Assembly (NCBI GenBank): GCA_014904845.1
Contig: MU119229.1
Coordinates: 248,001 to 312,000 of the forward strand
From: Acephala macrosclerotiorum
Taxonomy: Eukaryota; Ascomycota; Leotiomycetes; Helotiales; Mollisiaceae
Reading direction: 5' to 3'
DNA length: 64,000 bases
Shown here: positions 45,401-55,989 of the stretch, one piece after another
Layout of the letters: every line of letters starts with the position of its first letter
Position numbering within the stretch: the first letter of the stretch is position 1
The notes under the pieces: generated by a model
Told to the model about the DNA's origin: nothing
Database searches by the model: none
What the model saw: the letters and a program-made list of their open reading frames with translations, nothing else
Position numbers and translations under genes: made by a program

Positions 45401-48179
45401 AGCTGTGAAGTCTGTGCCAGTTGTAAAAGCTCCACAGAGGAAGGTAACCATGGCTGAATACAAGAGGCGGAGCGAGCTTAAAAAGCTTGGGGCAAGGGCC
45501 AAAGAAGTCACATTTGGACGAGACGAAGTGCAGGCTATTACTCTCGACTTCGGCGACATTCAGCATGCAGAAGAAGCCCCATGGAAGCAAGCATTTACGA
45601 CTCTCGATAAGATAACATTTGGGCAAATATGCATGGCGCAAGACTTTCAAGCACAGCAAGCACTTATTGTAAAACGGGCACTCTACGCTGGCAATTTGGT
45701 GCCTGCTGATACGAAGGATACAGAAATTGACAAGCTGATCGACAAGGTTGGAGACGAGCTTGTCCTCAGATCTTCGGGACTGATTACTTCTTATCCCAAT
45801 TTCACGATTCTCCTCTTTCCAGCATCCAAGGATGAGTGGAGATACCTTGAAGCATCAGCAGAATTTCCCAAGGATGGTCGTCTGCGATATTTTGTGTTCC
45901 AAACCGATTTTGATCTCGACCCTCTTCATGACAGCGAACCTACAGCCATGGAACTTGGTGAACCTTATAGAAAGATGATGGCAGAGAAAGTTCATGGTCT
46001 AAATATCAAGCATCTGCTGCCTCAAGTCCATGGCTCTCACAATCCTTACAAGTTCTTCATGCTGTTCCCGTCTATTGCGAAACATACCGCCACCTTTCTC
46101 GAAGCTTGGATCAAAGAGTGCGAACCGCGTTCTAGGATTTATGATAGTCAAACTGAAGGCTCGTGGGACTTTTTCAGAGGAAGCGTTGAGGCCGGGGTGG
46201 TCCTGATCCACGAAACCGCTGCTGCCAACATTCATTGCCTCCCACACCTTTTCGAAACGGTTTATAAGAAAAGCGCGTTCACGTTTTGGTGCATTTCTGA
46301 TGGGGACTCGCCATATCCGATGTTTCCCTCCAAGCTGTATTACCTCGACGAGTTATCAATGGGTCGCATCACAGCAACTCGTCTATTCCCACAAGGTTGT
46401 GCGATGCTTCTAACGCCGAGCTTTCTCGTAGCAGAGCCGATGCGAGCATTGTCTTTAATGAAGTGGTTCTCTAACAAATTGGACAAGGCCGTCCCAGGTA
46501 CATGGAAGCTTGTTTGCGCATCAAACATCTGCCAATACATCTTAGACCTAGCTATCAGTAAAGCGTTGGAGAAAGAGGCTTTAGAGACCAAGTATCGAGA
46601 CAACCTTGCAAAGGATGCCATATTGAATGATGCCGGGCTCAGCTTCGCGCATTGCGAGGCCCGAAACTATCTCCACGCCCATTTCGTAAAGCTCGATTCC
46701 AAGGGCGACTTGGAAAGTCCGATTGATTCAGATGATGACTCCGACTATCATTTTCACGAGGAGAAAGATGATCCCGTAGTCTTAGCACATCGGTCCATTG
46801 ACCCAGACGATGAGCAGGCTTTGGTTGAGTGGTTTGCGGGGTGGTCCATGCGAAATCTTGACATTCATAAGCGGTTTGTTGTCGTTGGGACAGGCCAATC
46901 AAGCAGTAAGCGGGCTAAAAGAATGAAAGAAGTCGTGATCGGATCCGTCGAAGTAGAGGATGAAGCCGAAGCTGTGCCGGGGGCTCGGGGTCCCGAAATC
47001 GCAATCGCCGCGTCGGATCCTCCAGCCTTGAATTTTCGATCGTTCTCTCTCGCTAAGAAGCAAAATCCACCGCCTAGTAGCAGCAGAAGATCGTCTGCTC
47101 AACACAATCAACAACAAACCGCTCTCGGTGCTGCTGCTAAGCTCAAAGCTTTAAGTCCGAACAATAATTCGGCCCAGTCTCGAGCTCCAGAAGACAGGTC
47201 GAAGATGATGTCCCCACGTCCTGTTAATACAACAAACCACGGTATTGACGATTCCCTTCCTGAAACCCATCTACGCTTCTGTGCCATCACGAGCGGAAGT
47301 GCTAGCGACGCCGCAGCCTATCTTGAAAGGGCTGGTAATGACTTTCGACGGGCCGTTGATATGTATGAGGAGGAGCACGGCGATCAAGCCATGGACCTTG
47401 ATGTCGATGCCCAGGTTCAAGACCTGATCGCAACCCGCGGTGGGCGCGCTCCGTTACGTATCGCGACTGCTGATGAAGACCGTGCCCGCGCAAGACAGAT
47501 GTATGACTCACCGACCTCCTTCGTCCCCAACACATTGACCGCCTATACTCCCGGTTCAGCTCGTCTTCCTCAATATGACGGCGCAGATGATGGCTATTTC
47601 CCCCAATTCGCACAATACGATGGTACGGACGAACGCCCTGGTTCATCCAGCAGCACAAGCACCACCAGATCAGGCATCGCAACTGGCGAGAATGGCAAGA
47701 GATTCGTCCCAAGAAGCGTTCGTGGAGATAACAGCGTGCGGAAGGAGATTCCTGTTCGACCTGGTTTCAGCCCCAATGAAGATGTGGAGCGTTATGTCAG
47801 CCCTGGTGTTGCAGCGAGTCGTTCCGCTTCCCGAACTGCGAGCGCGATGAATTCCCCCTCATCTGTCGTCAATCCCCCTGCCACTGCTCTGGGAACGAAT
47901 TCACCTACTCCTAATGCTAGAAACACAGATCGGATGGATGTTGATAGCGGTGCCGAAGCTGCTTCTGGCGGAGACACTGATACGGGAACTGGTACGGATG
48001 GCGAGAAGGACAAGACGAAGAAAAAGAAGAAAGTGGTCAAGAAGGAAGTCAAGGAGTATACCTACGAGGCGACTACGAGCTGGTATGAGAGATACAAGAA
48101 GACGAACGGTGGCGGATGGGAGCATATCTTCGTTGGTTCTCATGATGAGGCTATGAAGAAGTTTGTAGAGAAGAGATGA
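42432..48179 (+). CDS. Chromodomain protein with AT-hook-like, five CCCH fingers and UBA-like region
   Basis: Exons are 42432-43118 and 43170-48179, with a 51-bp intron (GTTTGC donor, TCTAAC branch, TTACAG acceptor); the product has 1,898 residues. The chromodomain is at about residues 31-85; F33, W54 and Y57 (EFTVVRIL, LFLIQWENYP) can form the aromatic cage for methyl-lysine. An AT-hook-like RPRGRPPTRGK lies near residue 345. Five CCCH-type fingers follow: near residues 505 (CFFWDRSQLDKRNGECANGY), 565 (CFFWDRAQQDPRYSDCGKGD), 722 (CYFFHTQGKCSPRGRSCKYL), 768 (CKDWANQRCSFTSEECFYLH) and 873 (CRFWEVGNCRFGFFCRDQH). Residues about 1015-1420 look folded but are not recognised. A UBA-like helix bundle (ASDAAAYLERAGNDFRRAVD) is near 1595-1625, and the C-terminus is Lys-rich. 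The predicted role is a chromatin reader that also binds RNA; this is an inference. Confidence 0.85.
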
Positions 48180-48713
48180 GTTAAGAGAAACCTGACTAGA
48201 GGGGGGCGTTAGTGGAGGGGGGCGTTAGTAAGTTACTGTACGTATTATGACACAAAAATGGCGTTGCTTGGGAGAAGCATGAACTGCTGCACATAGCATG
48301 ATATGGCCTGGTGGACGGACATAACATAGCATGATAGCAGCATCACATAGAAAAATGTATAAGTTAACGAGACTGAAAACTCATTGTCCATGGCTGGGAG
48401 ATATGTTGTTGACGCTGAAATTATTTGTTTTGGAACTACGAGTTTGGAAATTCTTTAAACTTCCAGCCATCATCTTGAGGTTTTCATCTATTCACCAGAG
48501 TTTTCATTCTCAATGCCATGAAGTGAGGCAAAGACTTCGAGGTTGTTTATAAACCCCTGCTTGATATGCGGCCGCACACACCATTCCCGATAGAGCCAAG
48601 CCCCAAATCCTCCCACGCTAAGATAGCTCCCGCATCTCTCTATCAAAAAAAGTTCAAGAAATCTCAAGCTGCACATGATTTTGCGCCAACGCAGAATACA
48701 CCACAACGACACA
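48180..48713. other. Intergenic
   Basis: 3' flank of the chromodomain gene and promoter of BRX1. A G-rich tandem repeat lies at 48198-48230. Nothing else was recognised. Confidence 0.45.
48198..48230 (+). repeat. Short G-rich tandem duplication
   Basis: GAGGGGGGCGTTAGT is present twice in tandem just downstream of the chromodomain gene's stop codon. With two runs of six G it could form a small G-rich structure in the 3' UTR; no function is implied. Confidence 0.7.
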
Positions 48714-49866
48714 ATGGCTTCAGTCTACAAGTCGTTATCGAAGACTAATGAGTCGAAAGAGGATGGGCCTGCGAATGGGGTTAAGAAGAATAAGCAGAGG
48801 GTACTGATTTTGTCGAGTAGGGGGATTACTTATAGGTATGCTCTTCTTGCTCCTCCTCTTTCTCTGCACCACTACCCTCGTGCACATAATTCTCTTTCGT
48901 CACAGCAGAAGTTTGATACTGATGAAAGTGACTATGCAGACATCGCCACCTCCTCAACGACCTCGCATCTCTGCTCCCCCACGGCCGCAAAGACGCAAAA
49001 CTCGACACGAAGTCCAAGTTATATCAATTGAATGAATTGGCGGAATTGTATAACTGCAACAATGTGTTTTTCTTCGAGGCGAGGAAGGGGAAGGATTTGT
49101 ATTTGTGGATGAGTAAGGCGCCGAATGGACCGACGGTTAAGATGCATATGCAGAATTGTACGCTTCCCTTCTCTTCTCCCTTTCAGTTCCTCCTTTTCTT
49201 TTTCCTTAGGTTTAAGAGTAAGTGAGAGAGGAAAAGCTGATGTGAGGTGCAGTACACACAATGGAAGAACTCCACTTCACAGGGAACTGCCTCAAAGGCT
49301 CCCGCCCAATCCTCTCTTTCGACTCAAAATTCGACACCGAACCCCACCTGCGGGTCCTCAAAGAACTCTTCCTACACATCTTCGGCGTCCCAAAAGGGGC
49401 TAGGAAATCCAAACCGTTTGTGGATCATGTTATGGGTTTCACTCTTGCAGATGGAAAGATCTGGATTAGGAATTACCAGATAAATGAAACTGAAGCCTCG
49501 AAAGTTGTGCCTACAGATGCTGAGGATGGAGAGGATAAGGGAAAGGGGAAGAAGGAGAAGAGGGATAAGAGTGGTGGTGGGAAAGAGACGGAAATTAGTT
49601 TGGTGGAGATTGGACCAAGATTTGTGTTGACGCCGATCGTTATTCAGGAGGGAAGTTTCGGGGGTCCGATTATCTATGAGAATAAGGAGTTCGTCAGCCC
49701 AAACCAGGTCAGAAGTGAGATTAGGTTGAAGAAGGCGGGGCGGTATAATGCGAGGGCGGAGCAAGGGATTGAAAGGTTGGCGAAGAAGGGAGAGCTGGGA
49801 TTGAGGACTGATGGGGGGAGGAAGGCGAAGAGGGACGAACTGGATACGGCGGAGCTTTTTGCTTGA
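48714..49866 (+). CDS. BRX1: Ribosome biogenesis protein BRX1 (3 exons)
   Basis: Nucleolar Brix-domain protein needed for early assembly of the 60S ribosomal subunit. Exons are 48714-48835, 48940-49157 and 49253-49866, with introns of 104 and 95 bp; the product has 317 residues, as usual. The Brix domain begins near residue 30 (QRVLILSSRGITYR, then RHLLNDLASLLPHGRKDAKL) and includes ELAELYNCNNVFFFEARKGK, DLYLWMSKAPNGPTVKMHM, LHTMEELHFTGNCLKGSRPI and GARKSKPFVDHVMGFTLADG. The C-terminal tail is Lys-rich, with LVEIGPRFVLTPIVIQEGSF marking the end of the fold. An insertion of Lys/Gly/Glu residues sits between two strands. Confidence 0.95.
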
Positions 49867-50477
49867 GCTTGAGTGAGGAGAATTGGCTGGCATGGAATGG
49901 TGTTTGGCGTTCGTGGGTATACTGTCATACTACGGTTCGGAAAATTTGCTGCACTGAATGGAGGGATTGGTTTGGTGCTTTTTGCACATTCCTTGCCATA
50001 TTCCAGAATGCTTTTCTGTACAACCAGGCAACTACATGATGGTCCTTTGCTGTTATTGGTTACTGTCCTCCAGTTTTCGATGCAAGTCTGCATCTTATTC
50101 TCAATCTCGCAGACAGTTCAAGTGTACAGTTCGCCATGAGAAAACATTTTTTTCGTGGTCTATAATAGTCTCCTTCGTTTGTGCTCAACCCTAGCTGGTC
50201 GCTAAAGCTGGCAAAATTTCTGTCCTTTCTTTGATTTGTACCTGGCTGTCTTACTTCATGTCCCCCACGCAAAATCCTTCTGAGTCACCATCTCCGCCAG
50301 TCGCTATTTTATCGATCTGTGCCTTCAATTCCGCAGCTTGTTGCCCTTTGACTGAGCACACTCGAACGTGTAGCATTTTCCGTGGTTTAAGCATTGGAAA
50401 TCACGGTCAATTCCCCCCAAAAAAACAGGCTTTTCGTAACTCTCCAATTTTGAGTATTCTCCAAGTCCCCCACTCTC
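49867..50477. other. Intergenic between convergent genes
   Basis: 3' flanks of BRX1 and of the membrane protein pseudogene. No feature was recognised. Confidence 0.45.
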
Positions 50478-52261
50478 TTATATGTGAGGGATGTTTTGGC
50501 TCCAAGGAATCGTGGCATATGCCCCGATGGGGACATGGCGCAGACTAATGAACGCCTCTATAACGATATAAAATCGTGAAAGTATATAAGCAAGTGCTAG
50601 GATACCCAGAGCAAAAGAGGTCAGTCTTTCCAAGATATCTATTGAATAATTTTCAAATTGTTGCAATAATCCAAAAAGGAGAAAGGCAAGTATAGAAGTT
50701 GCGGCTAGATCAAAACAAGAAACTTTCCATAGCAAGCTTTCCACACGCGATGGAAATTCAATCTTCCACGCAGACAGATGAATGGCGGCATACAAAGCTG
50801 GAAGTACTAAGATTAGAACACGTCGGACCCTAACATCTACATCAAACTTCGTAGGGCATGATGTGCCCGCTCTGCCCCAATGTGGAAAGTCTGAAGCAGA
50901 AATCTCCAAGGAGGAGTTTATGTAGTAAGCCTTCGTTCCGATATAGAATCTTGGCGGCAAATTACCCCTAATTTTGGGTTCGTTACACGACCCGACCATG
51001 TGCGCTATGATCTCGGTGCACATCGATGTGTCTATGATGGTGGGTTCTGTAACATCTAGTGGCTTCTGATTGCCATATTCCTTGATTAGTGAAGCTCTTA
51101 CCAAAGTCCGGGATAGTTCAGGAACCAATAACTTACGGAGAACCAAAATCCGTACAAGCCTAAAGCACAGACTACGTGAACCACGGTATGAACTTCCAGC
51201 AGAGTCAAAGGATAGCCTGCTGCTTTACGGGCAATGCATTGCGCGGTCATCCAAAGGATTTGAATACAAACCAGCGTTTTCCCGGTTATGCTTGCTTTAC
51301 TTTTATCCAAGAGGGTCTCCGGGGGAATGTCAAAGAAGTACCTCCGCTCGACGAGTTCAATAACGCCGTAAGATGTAAGTGTAGCTTTCGGCACAATAAC
51401 ATAACTACCATCTAAGTCCTAAATGTCAACGACGAGCCCTCCCATGACCACATAAAAGCCGTACGCCAAGTTGAACTTCTTGATCTTACTAACATCGATT
51501 GACGCCTGCGAGCCCGAAACTATTAGTGTACTTACAGAGCACCTTCTCTCGCGACTTACTTCGTTATCATGCTTTGTTTTTGTCACATCTATCCGTTTTT
51601 CCAGAGCAACTTCATCAGAGTCTCTAGCCAGGGAGGGATCCACAGCCAGCATAACAATAGGAGTGCCATCAGGCTCGTGCGTTGACGCCTACTCAATCTG
51701 CGCAATATGTAGATCATTGTTCACGAGAGGTCCCATACCTGTGTTCTCGCTCGTACCGGTACGACCAAGAACCTCGGCCTCAACGATGCAGTTGGCATCC
51801 ACATGTCTGTCGTCAATCTGATTTTCCCTCTCCTTCTCCTCCTTCTTGGCTTCCTCAGCGTCACCAAACCTCAGGTTGTTGAGAACACTGACTAGCGTCC
51901 TCGCCTCCAAATACTGCGCATAAGCTGTATAAAGCACGATCTCTGGAGCAAGCAAGGCCGTCGCCACCCACATCAGCCTGCGCCCGAAATGCCGCAACGT
52001 TGACCCGTGATTTCGAGGTACATTCAAATGAATAGCATTGCAAATGCAAGCGGTAAGAGTGAGCAGGCAACTCCACAGAATGTCAGCAGTGCCTCTATAG
52101 TTTGCTGTTGAAGCCCAGGCTGGAGCGGTCTCCGTTCTCAAGAGCGTGAGGTTGTCGTTCGCCGCAAAGAGTTGAGAGGCGACGCTGCTAATAATTGGGG
52201 CGGCTAAACTGCTGACAGGAAGTCAGAGAAGCAGGTAGCAGAGTGAAGCAAGAGGAGCCAT
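50478..52261 (-). pseudogene. Multi-pass membrane protein gene with three in-frame nonsense codons
   Basis: Exons 51560-52261, 51137-51505 and 50478-51065 join in one frame of 553 codons (introns 54 and 71 bp, both with GTAAGT-like donors), with no frameshift, but with TGA at codon 13 (52223-52225), TAG at codon 191 (51689-51691) and TAG at codon 263 (51419-51421). Around the stops the frame stays coding-like: MAPLASLCYLLL before the TGA and LPVSSLAAPIISSVASQLFA after it look like one signal peptide. The rest resembles a widespread uncharacterised fungal membrane family: DILWSCLLTLTACICNAIHL, NLAYGFYVVMGGLVVDI, YPLTLLEVHTVVHVVCALGL, KPLDVTEPTIIDTS and a C-terminus with IVIEAFISLRHVPIGAYATI. 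Both TAG codons could come from CAG by CpA-to-TpA change, the RIP-preferred mutation. It is probably inactive in this strain. Confidence 0.75.
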
Positions 52262-52560
52262 GCTGGGAAATATTTGTTGCAACATGGGAGTGGTGATTGT
52301 CGAGAAGGAAAGGTTCAGAGACGGCAAGGCTGAGCAGATTATTGTGCAAGTTGTGTGGCTTTTCAACCACGATGAATCACAGCCCAATTAGTCGCCTTTT
52401 CTTGATTCGTCATCTTATACCCTATCCGTGCGCAGCAGGAGCCTTGCATCATGTTATCTGCTTAACCAGACTCGATTTACCTATCACTTGGCAATTTCGC
52501 AGGGAGAAGGAAGTCCAAAGTTTTATTTTTTGCAACGATCTACCGCCTATATCGCCATGC

Positions 52561-54964
52561 TCAAAACACCTGCCCAACACTAGTACAAGTACCATGAGTA
52601 GCACTCGCCGTGACAGTAACATAAACCGTGACCTGCGACGCGGTGGTCGTTGCCTGGCTCACAAGTTTCACATTCCCTGTACTTACTCCAGTCGTACTAC
52701 TTAATTTCGAGCTCGAGCTCGATGTCGTTTTCGAAGTTGATGAGACGCTGCTGGTATTTACGGAGCTTGCGCTGCCACTGCTTGTTTTGGGTGTTGTGGT
52801 GGGCTTGGAGGACGATGTTGTCGAGGCGCTGCTGGTCTTGGATGTGCTGCTTGTCTTTGTGGGGCTTGAAGTACTGCTGGTTTTCGATGTTGTGGTTGTG
52901 GATGATGGTTTTGAGGAAGAGGACGTCGTCTTGGTTGAAGTGGATGAGAGCGTACTGGATTTGGAAGATGACGTCGACGAGATTGTTTTCACTGACGAGG
53001 AGGAGCTGGAAGTTTTGCTACTGCTAACACTCGAGGTTGTCTTGCTCGTCGAAGACAGTGTACTTGTGGTTTTCAAACTCGAAGAGCTGCTCGTCGTCTT
53101 TACACTTGACGAGCTGCTTGTCGTGCTGATTTTGCTCGTACTCGATGTCTTCGAGGAGGTCGTTGTCTTGATACTACTCACTCCCGTTGACACCACCGAT
53201 GTAGCTTGCGTGCTTGAAGCGGATGCTGATGCGGTGCTCGAAGCAGTGCAGCCGCCCACTATGCTTGGGACGGCGTCCGCCCCGCTGCCGATAGGGACGA
53301 TATTCGTTCCGCAATTTGCGGCTTGAGCGAGATGGATGTTGAAGTTGTCTTGGTCGTATACCACTGTGTCTTGTCAGCCCTTGCTCTCTCTTTCTCGGAC
53401 CTCACTACCCCTTTACTCCTCAAATTCTCCCCTCTGAACCCGAGAGGCAACTAAGGTCAGGGGGAGAGGAAGTATCAAACTCACAATAAGCACTCCTTAT
53501 AAACGTATCCCCCAAACTAAACGTATTCGCATCCGGTTGCGCCCCAAAATAACAAAGTCCACCACTCTCCCATAACCAATCATAGAAATTGACATGGATC
53601 ATCTTCGTGCCTAACCCACCGATTATCAGCATACTTTGCTCTTCATCTCTTACTTTCTCTCTTTTTCAGAAAAGGGAAACTTACCGAATCCAAAATCAAT
53701 AGTCCCCGCCTGATTCCTCAACGCACAATCCACTGTCCAACTTCCACTACTCTGTTGAACCGCGGATGGAAAGTGCGAAATCATAACATTAAACAAATCC
53801 GGCGGAAGATGAGATAAAGTAGCCCCTGAATCAGGGAACATTCCTTGGTTGTAAGTCGCGGTTGTGAGTTGGATCGAGGTTGTTGCGTTGGGCATCGTGA
53901 CCCCAACGTAGGTCATGTAGATCCAGTATCGCCATTCGCCGTCCGGTGAATTGCCTGCTGAAATCATGGGAGATTTGTAGAGGGAGCCGATGTATTTGTT
54001 TGTGTCGATTCCGCCGAAGATGACGGATCCTGGAGCGAGTCAGTCGAACATCCCATTCCGCCCCGTTACACCGTTTTAAAATACTTACCATCAGCGACAT
54101 CGATACTCGCAAGATCAAGACTGAATGCTCTGCTGGCAGTGACACCGTAGATATATCTGCAATCTTCTCATCAGCCACTACACTTCAACCACTATTCAAG
54201 TGCCCGAAGAACCCAAAGACAATGAAAACTTGAAGCTTGGGGAACTCACAGCTGATCAATCGGCCCATAATAATCCAAATTCCACGGATACCCTAACCCA
54301 ATGCCCATGATGCCGGTGTTGACGAACGTAGACCATGTTGCCCAGCCGAATTGTGTCTGGGGGATAGCACCACTCCCAATAACAACATCGTCAATCAAAT
54401 ACTCCCCAGCCGCCTCCCCAGTCCCATACAAAAAGTCAAAACTCTCTCCTTCATCCGAGGCAGTGGAGGAGTTATTGGGGTTATAGACGTTGAATTGTGC
54501 ACAGTAGGTTGGGGAGTTGGCGTTTGAGCAGAGGGGATCGACCTTTGATACATCAGCTTCCATCCACTTACCCGCGCGAAGTCACTTGTAATTTGTAGCG
54601 AACACGGGACTGGGGGAGGTAAAGGAGAATCACTCACCCAGAGTTCATAACTCCCGGTATCAATCTGAACCTGCACCGTCTGGGCCGGCGTCCCAATCTC
54701 AGTCGCTATCAGATATCCATTATAAACATTCAACAGATCTTCAAAATCTTGTCTCTTCTCTAATCCCTCAAGCCTCTTCCCTAATCCAGCTGGATCTTTC
54801 TTCGTGACAGGGACTTTAAGCACCCCTGAACCTTTCACTGGATGAAGTTGTTTTATCGCTCCTTTAGGACTTGTTGATGAGTTGTGGGGAAGCACTGATC
54901 CATCTGAGAAAGAGAAAGTAGCTAAAGACAGAGCCACGACACCAAATGTGTTGAAGATCATCAT
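52561..54964 (-). CDS. Secreted aspartic protease with Ser/Thr-rich tail (6 exons)
   Basis: Pepsin-family (A1) endopeptidase. Exons are 54638-54964, 54250-54542, 54089-54156, 53685-54029, 53485-53610 and 52561-53363; all frames agree and the product has 653 residues. The N-terminus is a signal peptide (MMIFNTFGVVALSLATFSFS) followed by a propeptide ending at a KR-type site (LEGLEKRQDFEDLLNVYNGY). The first catalytic motif is DTGSYELW (about residue 103) and the second DSGATLSHLPPD (about 296). The splice before VDPLCSNANSPTYCAQF restores the family's ELWVDP block. The final 200 residues are Ser/Thr/Lys repeats (KTTSSSSSLKTTS type), probably O-glycosylated, like cell-wall-associated yapsin relatives; no clear GPI signal is seen at the end. 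The start is the first of two adjacent ATGs. Confidence 0.88.
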
Positions 54965-55989
54965 GACCAAGGAGATAGCTTAAACCTACTTTGCCAGAAA
55001 CGTTGACGTACCCCACCAACCTTAATATAAGATCATCACCCCTGCCATGAGACATGCGAGACATTCGGAGCTGAGCAGAGCCCAATTTCAATAGTCCAAC
55101 TCGTGCAATGCAAGACTGCGGATTGTGAGCAAATTGAGAAGAATGGAATGGAGTCTAGCTCAAACCATAAGTATCCAATTTTGGTGAGGCTGCAAGATGG
55201 CAATTCGCCCTTAGATCTCGCTTGTGGAAAGGAGGCGTTCAGCCTCAGGAGAAGGTGAGCCCAATGCGGAAAGGACATATTTGTTTTTACCCGCTTTGGG
55301 ACTGGGCGCATACTTTTTGCGGCAACGATTGTGTTCCTGAATTACAACGTGGGCCGCTAGATTATTTTTGGGGATCTGTTGTACCAAGCAAACAAGCTTA
55401 GTAGGTTACTCTCAACGACTCCACGTGGTACACCACAACCATTTTTCTGCCTGCAAGGCTGAACGCCAAGACCGTGTGAGACATTGAGAAGCCTTTTCTG
55501 AATGGCGTTGACTCTTTTGGCGGTGAGGCGCCTAGACCTGGCCGAAAGCGGGACGGTTGGGAAATCTGCCTTGAGGCTGAAGGCGTACGATGTACTGTAC
55601 AATTAACAGGTGTCGAAAGAGCGCATGGAGAAATAGAGCTCGTACTCGGTAAGAACAGTAGCCATGCGACTGACTAATGCAACTGTTCAGTCCTCCAGAT
55701 GAGATAATCTTTAGTAATGACATTTCCAAGTCTTCTGCAGAACCCCAAGTGTTTGTAGGTTCGCACTCTTTGGTCAGTCTGGCATCGTGTGAACGAAGTT
55801 TCGGTAGCCCTCGCCACCAGTTTCGAAGGCCGGAGATAGCGCTTGAAAGCAATGGTAGATGACTTTCTGGTAGGTGTAGATCCGTGTCAAAAACCAGGAG
55901 CACCAGACTCTAGCCATCGTCTCGCTCAAACACCCTCGTCGTCAAAGTCCTCGAACTTGAATGGACTTTCGAGTTCAGAGCTCCCAACC
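54965..55989. other. Intergenic
   Basis: Promoter of the protease gene and the flank of the HET pseudogene. Short frames (55036-55311, 55532-55903) show no domain. Confidence 0.4.

Noticed and set aside
50478..52261. Stop-codon read-through to make the full membrane protein
   Set aside because: Three stops would have to be passed; only the TGA is followed by C, and neither TAG is in a known read-through context. Nonsense mutation is simpler.
52628..53326. 232-codon plus-strand ORF opposite the protease tail
   Set aside because: It is the antisense of the Ser/Thr-rich repeats of the aspartic protease; Ser codons such as TCG, AGC and TCT read backward without stops and give a Val/Leu/Glu/Asp-rich frame. 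No start context or domain supports it.
54543..54637. Unspliced reading of the protease after ELWV
   Set aside because: Read-through gives a Pro-rich stretch unlike the family; splicing 54543-54637 restores VDPLCSNAN, which matches aspartic proteases, and keeps the frame.
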